From positions 186,001-250,000 of the forward strand of contig NZ_VLLL01000006.1 in assembly GCF_007994225.1 (NCBI RefSeq): a stretch of 64,000 bases of DNA, written 5' to 3'. Of the stretch, positions 26,428 to 34,751 are shown piece by piece. Positions within the stretch are counted from its first letter, which is position 1; each line of letters opens with the position of its first letter. The DNA is from Stackebrandtia albiflava (lineage in GTDB: Bacteria; Actinomycetota; Actinomycetes; Mycobacteriales; Micromonosporaceae). A model generated the notes under the pieces. The model saw only the letters and a program-made list of their open reading frames with translations. It ran no database searches and was not told the origin of the DNA. Both the position numbers and the translations under genes were made by a program.

Positions 26428-26470
26428 TCACGCGGCCGTAATCACACTGCGGCGCCGCTCCGGCATGGCA

Positions 26471-26476
26471 TAGGGT
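26471..26476 (+). promoter_or_regulatory. -10 element TAGGGT of the DUF885 gene
   Basis: TAGGGT is followed by six bases and then the ATG at 26483. There is no Shine-Dalgarno, so a leaderless message is likely. Confidence 0.5.
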
Positions 26477-26482
26477 GCCGCC

Positions 26483-28165
26483 ATGAGACGTATTGATCAG
26501 ATCGCCGACCGGTTCGTCGAGGACATCGTCGCGATCAGCCCGACGACCGCCACCTACCTGGGCGTGCCCGGCCAGGACCATCTGCTGGACGACCTCTCCC
26601 CGGCGGGAACCGCCGCCAAGATCGACCTGGCCCGCAAGTGCATCGCGGACCTGAAGGCGACCGAGCCCGTGGACGAGCGGGAGCGGGTGGCCAAGGAGGG
26701 GATCCTCGAACGGCTGGAACTGCAGGTCGAGCGGCACGACGCCGGTGACGACCACCTGGACCTGAACGTGCTGGGAAGTCCCGTCCACGACGTCCGGCAG
26801 ACCTTCGACATGATGGGCACCGAGGGCCGCGAGAACGCCGAGAACATCGCCAAGCGGCTCGCGGCGATCCCGGTCGCGTTCGAGCAGTACGCGGAGACGT
26901 TGCGCGCCGAGGCCGCCGCGGGCAGGGTCGCCGCCCGCCGGCAGGTCACCGAGGTCGCCTCCCACTGCGACAACTGGAACGGCGCCGAGGGCGACGACTT
27001 CTGGCGGGGCCTCGTCGACCGGATCACCGTGGACGGCGCCCCCGCCGAGGGTGAGCTCGCCGACGCGCTGCGCGCCGGTGCCGACGCCGCCCGCGAGGCG
27101 ACCGCGAAGTTCGCCGTCTTCCTGCGTGACGAACTGGCGCCGCAGGCTCCCGAGAAGGACGCCGTCGGACGGGAGCGTTACGCCCGCGCGTCCCGTTACT
27201 TCCTCGGTGAGGCCGTCGACCTGGAGGAGACCTACGCCTGGGGATGGCAGGAACTGCACCGTATCGAGACCGAGATGGCCGCCGTCGCGCAGCAGATCAA
27301 GCCGGGCGCGACCGTGGACGAGGCGGTGGAGATCCTCGACGCCGACCCGGAACGCACCATCACCGACAAGGCGGAGTTCCGCGACTGGATGCAGCGTCTC
27401 GCCGACGAGACCGTGGCCGACATGGCCGACAAGCACTTCGACATCCCGGAACCGGTGCGGCGCATCGAGTGCATGATCGCGCCGACCGCCGACGGCGCGA
27501 TCTACTACACCGGCCCGAGTGAGGACTTCACCCGCCCGGGCCGCATGTGGTGGTCGGTGCCCGAGGGCCAGGAGAAGTTCTCGAAGTGGCGCGAGGTCAC
27601 CACCGTCTACCACGAGGGCGTTCCCGGACACCACCTCCAGGTGGGACAGACCGCGTACCGTTCCGAACTGCTCAACCGTTACCAGCGGCAGGCACTGTGG
27701 TGCTCGGGCCACGGCGAGGGTTGGGCGCTGTACTCGGAGCGGTTGATGGACGACCTCGGCTACCTCTCCGACCCCGGCGACAAGCTGGGGATGTTGGACG
27801 GCCAGGCGTTCCGCGCCACCCGGGTCATCGTCGACATCGGGGTCCACCTGGAGTTGGAGATCCCCGCCGACAACCCGTTCGGTTTCGCGCCGGGACAGAC
27901 CTGGACCCCGGAACTGGCGTGGGAGTTCCTGCGCGCCCACTGCCGGATCGAGGAGGACATGCTCCGCTTCGAGCTGAACCGGTACCTGGGCTGGCCGGGC
28001 CAGGCGCCGTCCTACAAGGTCGGTGAACGGATCTGGCTCGCCGCGCGTGAGGACTACAAGCGGCGCAAGGGCGCCGAGTTCGACCTCAAGAAGTTCCACA
28101 CCGACGCGCTCAACCTGGGCTCGCTGGGCCTCGGGCCGTTCAAGGCGGCACTGCAGCGCCTCTGA
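26483..28165 (+). CDS. DUF885 family metallopeptidase-like protein
   Basis: A 560-residue mostly helical protein of the DUF885 family. The likely metal site is YHEGVPGHHLQ near residue 377 (the H-E-x-x-x-x-H arrangement), followed by GHGEGWALYSERL with a Glu near residue 415 that could be the third ligand. These proteins resemble thermolysin-like metallopeptidases, and one member degrades plant or fungal toxins, but most are uncharacterised. There is no signal peptide, so it acts inside the cell. Its own terminator follows. Confidence 0.85.
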   Translation: MRRIDQIADRFVEDIVAISPTTATYLGVPGQDHLLDDLSPAGTAAKIDLARKCIADLKATEPVDERERVAKEGILERLELQVERHDAGDDHLDLNVLGSPVHDVRQTFDMMGTEGRENAENIAKRLAAIPVAFEQYAETLRAEAAAGRVAARRQVTEVASHCDNWNGAEGDDFWRGLVDRITVDGAPAEGELADALRAGADAAREATAKFAVFLRDELAPQAPEKDAVGRERYARASRYFLGEAVDLEETYAWGWQELHRIETEMAAVAQQIKPGATVDEAVEILDADPERTITDKAEFRDWMQRLADETVADMADKHFDIPEPVRRIECMIAPTADGAIYYTGPSEDFTRPGRMWWSVPEGQEKFSKWREVTTVYHEGVPGHHLQVGQTAYRSELLNRYQRQALWCSGHGEGWALYSERLMDDLGYLSDPGDKLGMLDGQAFRATRVIVDIGVHLELEIPADNPFGFAPGQTWTPELAWEFLRAHCRIEEDMLRFELNRYLGWPGQAPSYKVGERIWLAAREDYKRRKGAEFDLKKFHTDALNLGSLGLGPFKAALQRL

Positions 28166-28186
28166 CCGGCTGACACCACCCGTCTC

Positions 28187-28246
28187 ACCGGAGTCGGGGG
28201 ACACCGACCTTGTGCGACGCTTCAAGGCCGGTCCCCCGACTCCGGT
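28187..28246 (+). terminator. 16-bp stem terminator after the DUF885 gene
   Basis: ACCGGAGTCGGGGGAC at 28187-28202 pairs exactly with 28231-28246. The 28-base interior can fold further (CCTTG with CAAGG). It lies 22 bases after the stop codon. Confidence 0.8.
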
Positions 28247-28512
28247 CGTTCTCGGGGGAGGTCGGGGAACGCCCGGCGGTGATCCCGGCGGCCCGCCGTC
28301 GGCGGCGTCCGTCGCGTGTCCCGTCCACGGCGGTGGGCCGCTTCGAGTCCGGTCGCCCTCCACGGTTGATCCGGTCGTCGCCCGGTGCACACCGCCCGGC
28401 CACCCGACGGGTGTACGGGGTGGGCGGGGCCGCTGCGGCGGATGTGGCGTTTAGTCTGGGCGGACACGTCACGGCCGTCCGACCGGCCGGTATGAGGAGG
28501 ATGCGTCACACC
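28247..28512 (+). other. Upstream region of the DUF3151 gene
   Basis: Together with the terminator this gap between genes is 347 bases. It holds a possible -10 (TAGTCT at 28452-28457) and AGGAGG at 28495-28500 ahead of DUF3151. I see no other structured element or gene. Confidence 0.4.
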
Positions 28513-28920
28513 ATGCCCACCCGTAACCTGCTGCCCGGGCCGGAAGAGACCAAGCTGCCCGACGACTCCGAACAACTGGCCTTCATGACCGAGAACGGTC
28601 CCGCCGAGGCGGCTCGCCGCTACCCGAGGTTCTGTGGCGCGTGGGCGAAGCTCGCCGGGGCCGCCCGTGAGGACGGCGACGACCTCGCCGCCTACGCGTA
28701 CGCCCGGACCGGCTACCACCGTGGACTGGACCAGTTGCGCGCCGCCGGCTGGCGGGGGCACGGTCCGGTTCCGTGGGCGCACAAGCCGAACCGGGGTTTC
28801 CTGAAGTCGCTGTACCAGCTCAGTGTCGCCGCCGATTCGATCGGGGAGGCGGACGAGGCCGCCCGGTGCGCCCAGTTCCTGCGCGACTGCGACCCGGCCG
28901 CCGCCGACGCGCTGAGCTGA
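28513..28920 (+). CDS. DUF3151 family protein
   Basis: A 135-residue protein. The start at 28513 (MPTRNLLPGPEETKLP) follows AGGAGG by 12 bases; an ATG at 28501 touches that site and is unlikely. Sequence such as RYPRFCGAWAKLA, TGYHRGLDQLRAAGWRGHGPVPW and NRGFLKSLYQLSVAADSIGE is diagnostic of actinobacterial DUF3151. The fold is helical, with TPR-like spacing. The function is unknown; in several genomes it neighbours central-metabolism genes such as fba. Here it is monocistronic, with an 8-bp hairpin at 28919-28946. Confidence 0.85.
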   Translation: MPTRNLLPGPEETKLPDDSEQLAFMTENGPAEAARRYPRFCGAWAKLAGAAREDGDDLAAYAYARTGYHRGLDQLRAAGWRGHGPVPWAHKPNRGFLKSLYQLSVAADSIGEADEAARCAQFLRDCDPAAADALS

Positions 28921-28946
28921 CCCGGTCCCCTCCGCCGCACCGGGTC
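28919..28946 (+). terminator. 8-bp hairpin after the DUF3151 gene
   Basis: GACCCGGT (28919-28926) pairs with ACCGGGTC (28939-28946), starting within the stop codon. Confidence 0.55.
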
Positions 28947-28954
28947 GCCGTATC

Positions 28955-29117
28955 GATCCGCTTGGTCCCCGCCGGGTTGTGCTTGGTCCCCGCCCGGTGG
29001 TGCCGGAGTGCCCGTTTCATGCCCTGAAATCGCTTACCGTCCCATTTGTCGAGGACCAAGCGCGCAATGGCGGGGACCAAGCGGATCCAGGGGGCAACCG
29101 GACGGGGACCAAGCGGG
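28955..29117. repeat. Five copies of a CGCTTGGTCCCCGCC-type repeat in both orientations
   Basis: Copies are at 28955-28973 and 28981-28994 (forward) and 29052-29063, 29069-29087 and 29103-29117 (reverse). The first and fourth are a perfect 19-base inverted repeat (GATCCGCTTGGTCCCCGCC). The sequence lies in the 450-base gap between DUF3151 and mshD and contains no gene. The repeat could fold into alternative hairpins in RNA or act as a multi-site protein target. Confidence 0.7.
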
Positions 29118-29208
29118 CCGGGGGTCGGGGCGGTGGCCGGCGAGCGGGCCGGTGAAGGAGCCGGGAGGGAACGCGCGGCCGCATGGCAACCGCTTGCCAT
29201 GATGGCCG

Positions 29209-29245
29209 AAAAAAGGACCGAGCGCCCCGGCACGGCGCTCGGTCC
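29209..29245 (-). terminator. Canonical U-tract terminator pointing left, no assigned gene
   Basis: The 12-bp perfect stem (29215-29226 with 29234-29245) is preceded on the plus strand by six A residues (29209-29214), which read as a U6 tail on the minus strand. No minus-strand protein gene lies to its right, so it may end a small RNA that starts near 29300. Confidence 0.65.
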
Positions 29246-29370
29246 GACGTGACAGCCGGAGTGCGTCAGGGGCTCCCCGGCCGTTACACCCCTAATCACG
29301 CACGGCGCGCCCGGCCGGTTGCGCCCGATCCGACGAATACTGGAGATTCAGCCGCGCGTACCGTGACCGG

Positions 29371-30276
29371 GTGGACATTCTCGACCGACCCACCGCCGAC
29401 GACGTCGCCGACGTCATCGCGCTCGTCGACGTCGGCACCGCCGCCGACGGGCTCGCGGCGCTGGGAGAACAGACACTCCTCGACCTCCGGCACGGTGACG
29501 CGGGCAAGGCCGCGCACCTCCTGATCCGCGACGCGGACACCGGACTCGCCGGTTTCGCCGTCGTCGGCCTGTCCAATCCCGCCACCGCCACCATGGAACT
29601 CGTCGTCCACCCGATGCGCCGGCGACGGGGCCTCGGGGACGCGCTGGTGTCCACGGCCGTGAGGATCGCGCGGGAACACGGCGCCACCGAACTACACGCC
29701 TGGGCGCACGGCGACCACCCGTCCGCCCTCGCGCTCGCCGACCGGTACGGGTTCACCCGGCCCCGGGTGCTGTGGCAGATGCGGCGCTCGCTCACCGACG
29801 CCGAACCGGAGGTGGAGACCCCCGAACAGGTGCGGATCCGCGCGTTCGTGCCCGGCCGGGACGAGCAACGCCTGTTGGACGTCAACAACGCCGCGTTCGC
29901 CGACCACCCCGAACAGGGCGTGTGGACACTGCGGGACGTCGCCGTCCGGGAGCGGGAACCCTGGTTCGACCCGGCCGGTCTGTTGCTGGCCGAACGGGTC
30001 GAGGACGGCGAACTGCTGGGATTCCACTGGACCAAGGTCCACGGACACGGGGACTCCGCCATCGGTGAGATCTACGTCCTCGGAGTGGCGCCCGCCGCGC
30101 AGGGGCTCAAACTCGGCGGCGTCCTCACCATGGCGGGCCTGCACCACCTGCGCGACCGAGGACTCTCGAAGGTGATGCTCTACGTGGACGAGTCCAACAC
30201 GCGCGCCGTGCAGCTCTACACCCGTTCCGGGTTCCGGCGCTGGACCACCGACGTCGAGTACGCGTTGGGGCTGTGA
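29371..30276 (+). CDS. mshD: Mycothiol synthase
   Basis: A 301-residue protein made of two GNAT domains (about 1-145 and 150-301), as MshD is. It acetylates Cys-GlcN-Ins to finish mycothiol, the main low-molecular-weight thiol of actinobacteria. Landmarks are ELVVHPMRRRRGLGDALV in domain 1, and the active domain 2 with EIYVLGVAPAAQGLKLGGVL and ESNTRAVQLYTRSGFRRW. The GTG start lies six bases after TACCGT (29359-29364), indicating a leaderless mRNA. The gene is well placed to support the thiol theme of trxAB and soxR in this region. Confidence 0.95.
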   Translation: MDILDRPTADDVADVIALVDVGTAADGLAALGEQTLLDLRHGDAGKAAHLLIRDADTGLAGFAVVGLSNPATATMELVVHPMRRRRGLGDALVSTAVRIAREHGATELHAWAHGDHPSALALADRYGFTRPRVLWQMRRSLTDAEPEVETPEQVRIRAFVPGRDEQRLLDVNNAAFADHPEQGVWTLRDVAVREREPWFDPAGLLLAERVEDGELLGFHWTKVHGHGDSAIGEIYVLGVAPAAQGLKLGGVLTMAGLHHLRDRGLSKVMLYVDESNTRAVQLYTRSGFRRWTTDVEYALGL

Positions 30277-30377
30277 ACCGCGACGGTTCGTTACCGGAAT
30301 GTGACAGGTAGCTGACTCCGCGCCGCATCACGGTACGCGACCATGTAGGTCACTCTGACGACCGAAGAGGTCCGCGC

Positions 30378-31775
30378 ATGAGCATCCGCCGCGATTTCGA
30401 CGCGTTCGCCGACGTACTGGCGAACGCCGAACCGGAGCTTCGCCACGCCGCGAGCGCGGCCGATCCGGCGTCCGACGTGTCCGACCGGCTCGTGTTGGCG
30501 GCCGCGACCCGGCTCGCCGCCAGGTGGCGGACCGGTCCGGTGCCGGACGCGGACCGCTTCCTCATCGACAGCGTCGACTTCTACGCGACCCGGCCGTGGC
30601 ACGGGCCGTCCCCGGCGCGGACCGGCACCGCGCGGGAACTCGCCGAGACCGCGTGGGCCGCCGGTGGCCGACTGGCCAGGCGGCGGCTCCGGACGGCGGC
30701 GATCGTCGCGGTACTCGTGGCCGTCGTGATCGCCGGCTACCTGTGGGCGGTCACCCCACCCGGTGGCGCGGAGGCCGCCGGCGAACCGAGCACGCCACCG
30801 CACACCGACTCGCACTCCCAGATGACGGTGCTCACCGACACGGTCGTGGCGTTGCCGCCGCCGCACGTCGTGGCCCGCACCCCGTTCGTTCACAGTGGCC
30901 TCCCGGTGGACCTCGCGGTGGCCGAGAGCTCCGCGCCACCGCTGGCGGAGTCCCCTCTCGACTCGTTCGCCGCGGTCCTGCGCCATCACCGGCGCTGGCC
31001 GATCGTCACCTCGCCGGACGGCACCGCGCGCCGGGTAGACCTCACCGCGCTCGACGTGCGGCCGGAGGCCGTGCTGTTGTGGCCGCGCGCCGTGGCGCCC
31101 GACTCGGCGCGGTTCGCCGTCTCGGCGGGGACGCTCGTGCTCACCGTGGACACCTCGGGTGAGGTCACGGCGGTGCCGTTGCCCGGCGAGGTGGGCGCGC
31201 CCGTGGACGTCGGGTGGTTCCCCGACTCACGCCACCTGCAGGTCACGACCGCGACCGGGACGTGGACGGTCTCCCCCGACGAGGGCACGGTCACGCCGCT
31301 GCCGTGGCGGGGCGACGCCACCGCCTTCGACTCCGCGACCGGCGAGGCGGTGGAGTTCACGCCGGTGGTGGACGGCGACATCGCCACCCGGCGCTGGCGG
31401 GACGGCGACGCGGAGGAGCCCCGGGTGGCTCCGGGCCAACCCGTGGACGCCTGGATGGGTACCCCGTTCGCCGACGGCACCCGGCTGGTCCGGGGCTGTC
31501 TCCCCTCGCCCGCCCTGGAACTGCCGGACGGCGAACCGGCCGACTGGTGTGTCGTGGTCCTCGACGACACCGGAGACCGGGAGTGGCTGCTCGCGATCGG
31601 CGAGGAGTACACCGGCGTCCGCGTCCTGGCGGCGTCCCACGGTGAGATCTACCTGCAGGTGCAGGCGTCCGCCACCGGTGACCACCGGGTCCTGGTGTGG
31701 CGGCCCGCCGACCAACGGCTGCTCCACGTCACGACGATGGACCGGGACGGCCAACTCGCCCTCGGCGACTGGTGA
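30378..31775 (+). CDS. Single-pass membrane protein with outer beta-propeller-like domain
   Basis: A 465-residue protein. Residues 1-105 are cytoplasmic, with a helical region; a basic stretch (RRRLRTAA) precedes one transmembrane helix near 111-130. The large outer part (150-465) is rich in short strands and repeats such as VTSPDGTARRVDL, FPDSRHLQVTTATGTWTVSPDEG and WDLV-type ends that resemble WD/beta-propeller blades. GAAGAGG precedes the ATG. I do not recognise a family. The topology would suit an anti-sigma-like or sensor protein, but there is no partner gene beside it. Confidence 0.7.
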   Translation: MSIRRDFDAFADVLANAEPELRHAASAADPASDVSDRLVLAAATRLAARWRTGPVPDADRFLIDSVDFYATRPWHGPSPARTGTARELAETAWAAGGRLARRRLRTAAIVAVLVAVVIAGYLWAVTPPGGAEAAGEPSTPPHTDSHSQMTVLTDTVVALPPPHVVARTPFVHSGLPVDLAVAESSAPPLAESPLDSFAAVLRHHRRWPIVTSPDGTARRVDLTALDVRPEAVLLWPRAVAPDSARFAVSAGTLVLTVDTSGEVTAVPLPGEVGAPVDVGWFPDSRHLQVTTATGTWTVSPDEGTVTPLPWRGDATAFDSATGEAVEFTPVVDGDIATRRWRDGDAEEPRVAPGQPVDAWMGTPFADGTRLVRGCLPSPALELPDGEPADWCVVVLDDTGDREWLLAIGEEYTGVRVLAASHGEIYLQVQASATGDHRVLVWRPADQRLLHVTTMDRDGQLALGDW

Positions 31776-31776
31776 C

Positions 31777-31800
31777 GGCCCGGTCACGTGCGACCGGGCC
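31777..31800. terminator. 9-bp bidirectional hairpin
   Basis: GGCCCGGTC and GACCGGGCC flank a six-base loop, one base after the stop of the 30378-31775 gene and 12 bases from the end of moaE. Confidence 0.75.
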
Positions 31801-31811
31801 GGCTCACCATG

Positions 31812-32225
31812 TCACGGGCAGTTGACCCATTCGTCGGTGCCGTCGGTGAAGAACTGGTGCTTCCACACCGGCAGGCGGGCCTTCACCTCGTCCACCAGTC
31901 GGGCGCACGCCTCGAACACCGCCGCCCGGTGTGGGCCGGCGACGGCCGCCACCAGTGCGGCGTCACCGATCGCGAGGTCACCGATCCGGTGGCTCACCGC
32001 GATCGCCGCCACGCCCGGGGTCTCGGCGACCTCGGCGGCCACCGTCCGCAGCACCTCCGCCGCGCCCGGGTGCGCCTCGTAACCCAGCCGGTCCACCCGG
32101 CGACCGTGGTCGTGGTCGCGCACCACGCCCGAGAACGAGACCACCGCGCCGCTCGACCGGCTCGACACCATGGACTCGTGGTCCACGACGCTCAACGGCC
32201 GGTCGGTGACCTCGGCGTGGATCAC
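31812..32225 (-). CDS. moaE: Molybdopterin synthase catalytic subunit MoaE
   Basis: A 137-residue protein. MoaE adds sulfur from MoaD to precursor Z (cPMP) to form molybdopterin. The [23 protein letters not shown] stretch, [14 protein letters not shown] and [17 protein letters not shown], with the catalytic Lys, are all present. It starts with GTG at 32225, overlapping moeA by four bases. It is the last gene of a four-gene molybdenum cofactor operon. MoaD, its sulfur-carrying partner, is not in the window. Confidence 0.95.
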   Translation of the reverse strand: MIHAEVTDRPLSVVDHESMVSSRSSGAVVSFSGVVRDHDHGRRVDRLGYEAHPGAAEVLRTVAAEVAETPGVAAIAVSHRIGDLAIGDAALVAAVAGPHRAAVFEACARLVDEVKARLPVWKHQFFTDGTDEWVNCP

Positions 32226-33409
32226 CGGTGGTCTCCCGGAATCGGCAGGAACAGCACCGTGTCGCCCTCCTTGGCGTCCTTACCCGGCTCGATGACCGCG
32301 AAGCCCTCCGACTGCGCCAGGCCACGCAACATCGCCGAACCACGGTGGGAAGACGGCACCACGGACCCGTATTTGCCCAGCCTCACCAGTGCCAGGTGCG
32401 TGTCGGTGCCCCGGCCGGGGATGTCGACGCCCGCCTTCACCCTCGGCAGTTGGCGAAGCCGCCGCCCGGTCAGTCCCGCGATCAACGGCACCACGAGCGA
32501 GACGAGCGCGATCACCGCCGACTGCGGGTTGCCGGGCAGGCCCACGACGAACCGTTCACCCGGTAGCGCCGCAAGCAGCATGGGGAAGCCCGGGCGCACC
32601 GCGACCGAATCGACCACGTACTCGGCGCCCAGCGCCTCCAACGCGGCGTGCAGGTGGTCCACGGGACCCTGCATCGTGCCACCGGTGGTGCAGACGATGT
32701 CGGCGTCGTCGAGCGCCGCGCGCAACGCCGCGACGTGGGAGTCCAGGGTGTCCTCGATGGGGCCGCGCGGACTGAATCCCGGAACCGGCGCCGCGCCCAC
32801 GTGCCGCAGCATCGGCGGAAGCAGCGGCCCCAGGGCGTCCCGCACCCGGCCGCGCCCGGGCACCCCCTCGGTGGCGAGTTCGTCGCCGAAGACGAGGACG
32901 GCGGCCCGGGGACGGGGCCGCACCTCCAGTGTGTCGTGCCCCGCGGCGGCGGCCAGCCCGATGACGGTGGGGCTGATCTCGACTCCGGCGGGGAGCAGTA
33001 CCTGGCCGGCGGTGGCCTCCTCACCGACTTCGCGCCACTCCGGGTTCGGCCGGGCGGCGCCGGAGACGGTGCCGCCCTCCAGTTTGGCGTCCTCCAGCCG
33101 GATGATGGCCTCCAGGCCGTCCGGGACCATCGCGCCGGTGGCGACCTCGACCGCGCAACCCTCCGCCAGCGGGGGCGGCGTCTCACCGGCCAGCACGCGG
33201 CCGGTGAGTTTCCACGGGCCGGTCCCCCGCACCGCGTACCCATCCACACTGGATGTCGGGAACGCGGGCAGGTCGGTGAGCGCCGTCAGCGGCGCGGCGA
33301 GGGTGAGGCCGTCGGTGTCCGCCGGTTTCTGGCGACGGGTGGGCAGTATCGCGTCCAATCCGGCCTGGTGAGCCGCTTCGCGAGCCGCCTGCCAACTGAG
33401 CGTGTTCAT
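32222..33409 (-). CDS. moeA: Molybdopterin molybdotransferase MoeA
   Basis: A 395-residue enzyme that inserts molybdate into adenylylated molybdopterin. The [13 protein letters not shown] segment, [22 protein letters not shown] (MPT-binding), and [14 protein letters not shown] (domain III) are visible. It overlaps the genes on both sides by four bases (ATGA type). The C-terminal domain IV (about 320-395) is beta-rich and complete. Length is normal for the family. Confidence 0.95.
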   Translation of the reverse strand: MNTLSWQAAREAAHQAGLDAILPTRRQKPADTDGLTLAAPLTALTDLPAFPTSSVDGYAVRGTGPWKLTGRVLAGETPPPLAEGCAVEVATGAMVPDGLEAIIRLEDAKLEGGTVSGAARPNPEWREVGEEATAGQVLLPAGVEISPTVIGLAAAAGHDTLEVRPRPRAAVLVFGDELATEGVPGRGRVRDALGPLLPPMLRHVGAAPVPGFSPRGPIEDTLDSHVAALRAALDDADIVCTTGGTMQGPVDHLHAALEALGAEYVVDSVAVRPGFPMLLAALPGERFVVGLPGNPQSAVIALVSLVVPLIAGLTGRRLRQLPRVKAGVDIPGRGTDTHLALVRLGKYGSVVPSSHRGSAMLRGLAQSEGFAVIEPGKDAKEGDTVLFLPIPGDHR

Positions 33410-33891
33410 GGACTCTCCCTAACGTGATCGCCACCGTTGACTTGTTCGACGGCGTGGCTGAGCAGCGGCCCCAGTACGGTGAGCCCGTCGCGGGCGGCAC
33501 CGGTGGAACCGGCGAGGTTGACCACCAGGCTGCGGCCGGCGACTCCGGCCAGTCCCCGAGACAACCAGGACATCGGGGTGTTGCGGGCGCCGAAGGCGCG
33601 GATCGCCTCGGCCAGACCGGGTACCGGGCGGTCCAGGAGCGGGGCGGTGACCTCCGGGGTGCGGTCGGTGGGGGACAGCCCGGTGCCGCCGGAGGTGACG
33701 ACCACGTCGGCGCCCGAGGCGATCGCGGCGGCCAGCGCGGTGCCGACCGGTTCACCGTCGTCGACGACGACCGGCTCGGAGACCTCGAAGCCCAGTTCGC
33801 GCAGCCCGTCCGCAAGGATCGGCCCACTCGTGTCCGAATAGATCCCCGCCGCCGCCCGGTGCGACGCCACGATCACCACCGCGCGCATCAC
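33406..33891 (-). CDS. mogA: Molybdopterin adenylyltransferase MogA/MoaB
   Basis: A 161-residue MoCF-fold protein that activates molybdopterin with ATP before MoeA. Signature motifs are ASHRAAAGIYSDTSGPILADGL, VVVTSGGTGLSP-TDRTPEV, and VVNLAGSTGAARDGL. The overlap with moaC (four bases, 33888-33891) and moeA shows coupling. The family could be called MoaB; the activity is taken from position and motifs. Confidence 0.9.
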   Translation of the reverse strand: MMRAVVIVASHRAAAGIYSDTSGPILADGLRELGFEVSEPVVVDDGEPVGTALAAAIASGADVVVTSGGTGLSPTDRTPEVTAPLLDRPVPGLAEAIRAFGARNTPMSWLSRGLAGVAGRSLVVNLAGSTGAARDGLTVLGPLLSHAVEQVNGGDHVRESP

Positions 33892-34364
33892 CGCTCCCAG
33901 TCACCCGTCTTGCCACCGGACTTCGACAGCACCCGCACGTCGGTCAGCACGGCCGCCGGATCGACCGCCTTCACCATGTCGATGAGGGTCAGCCCGGCCA
34001 CCGTCACGGCGGTCAGCGCCTCCATCTCGACGCCGGTGCGGTCGGCGGTCCGGGCGGTGACCGTGATCTCCACGCCCCCGTCGTCCACGGACAGGTCCAC
34101 CGACACGCCGTGCAGGGCGATCGGATGACACAGTGGAATCAGGTCCGGCGTGCGTTTGGCGCCCATGATCCCGGCCAGCCGCGCCGCCGCCAACGCGTCG
34201 CCCTTGGGCAGGGCGTCGCCGCGCAGCGCGGCCACCACCTCGGGGGTCGTGGTCAGGCGGCCTGCCGCGACGGCCTGCCGCGCGGTCACGTCCTTCGCCG
34301 TCACGTCGACCATCCGGGCGGCGCCGGAGGCGTCGATGTGGGTGAATTCGGGCGCAGTGGTCAC
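33888..34364 (-). CDS. moaC: Cyclic pyranopterin monophosphate synthase MoaC
   Basis: A 158-residue protein that makes cPMP from the MoaA product. It has MVDVTAKDVTAR, AGIMGAKRTPDLIPLCHPI (catalytic residues), VEMEALTAVTVAGLTLIDMVKA and LSKSGGKTG. It begins with GTG at 34364 and is the first gene of the operon; MoaA is not nearby. Confidence 0.95.
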   Translation of the reverse strand: MTTAPEFTHIDASGAARMVDVTAKDVTARQAVAAGRLTTTPEVVAALRGDALPKGDALAAARLAGIMGAKRTPDLIPLCHPIALHGVSVDLSVDDGGVEITVTARTADRTGVEMEALTAVTVAGLTLIDMVKAVDPAAVLTDVRVLSKSGGKTGDWER

Positions 34365-34751
34365 CCGTGCAGTCTAGAGGTTGTCCCGTCGTCACAGGTC
34401 GAGCGAGACGAGTCCGTGGGTGTCGTACGACGGTCACGGGGGGCGTCCCCGCACCGGTTCACGCGGCCGGCGGGACGGTCGTCCGCCGGGCGTGTCCACA
34501 TGGCAGGACCCACCGGTCACGGGGTCGGCGGCGGTGCCGCCGGAGCCCGGCGACGGCTCCGGTGTGGAGCGTGGCCCACGCGCCACGGCGAACCCGGCCG
34601 GGCGCGTCGCGCGCGGTGACGCATTCGGACGAATTTCCATGAATCGTCTGCAATCGGTCTTCTCGACGGTTCCGGTCGACCGCTCCGGCGTGTCACTCTG
34701 AGCGACGAACATCCCTCCGGGAGCGCTCCCGGTCCGACAGATGGGTACAAC
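34365..34751. other. 387-base divergent region between moaC and the cellulase gene
   Basis: This gap must hold the promoter of the molybdenum operon (leftward) and of the cellulase (rightward). The one clear element is the 16-base palindrome at 34717-34732. No open frame in it has convincing coding character. Confidence 0.5.
34717..34732. promoter_or_regulatory. CebR-like operator CCGGGAGCGCTCCCGG
   Basis: A perfect 16-base palindrome whose 12-base centre GGGAGCGCTCCC equals the core of the CebR box known from streptomycetes (TGGGAGCGCTCCCA), which is released by cellobiose. It lies 19 bases before the GH6 cellulase ATG, so repression of that gene by a LacI-family CebR-type regulator is likely. 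The regulator gene is not in the window. Confidence 0.75.

Noticed and set aside
26201-28390. Long minus-strand open frame (729 codons) opposite DUF885
   Set aside because: It is an antisense shadow produced by high third-position GC; the plus-strand DUF885 protein has the metal motif and a promoter.
28955-29117. CRISPR array
   Set aside because: Copies alternate in orientation, spacing is irregular and the units are shorter than CRISPR repeats; no cas gene is near.
28820-29299. Minus-strand 159-codon frame across the repeat cluster
   Set aside because: It overlaps the 3' part of DUF3151 and is Arg/Pro-rich with no ribosome binding site; its repeats come from the DNA repeats.
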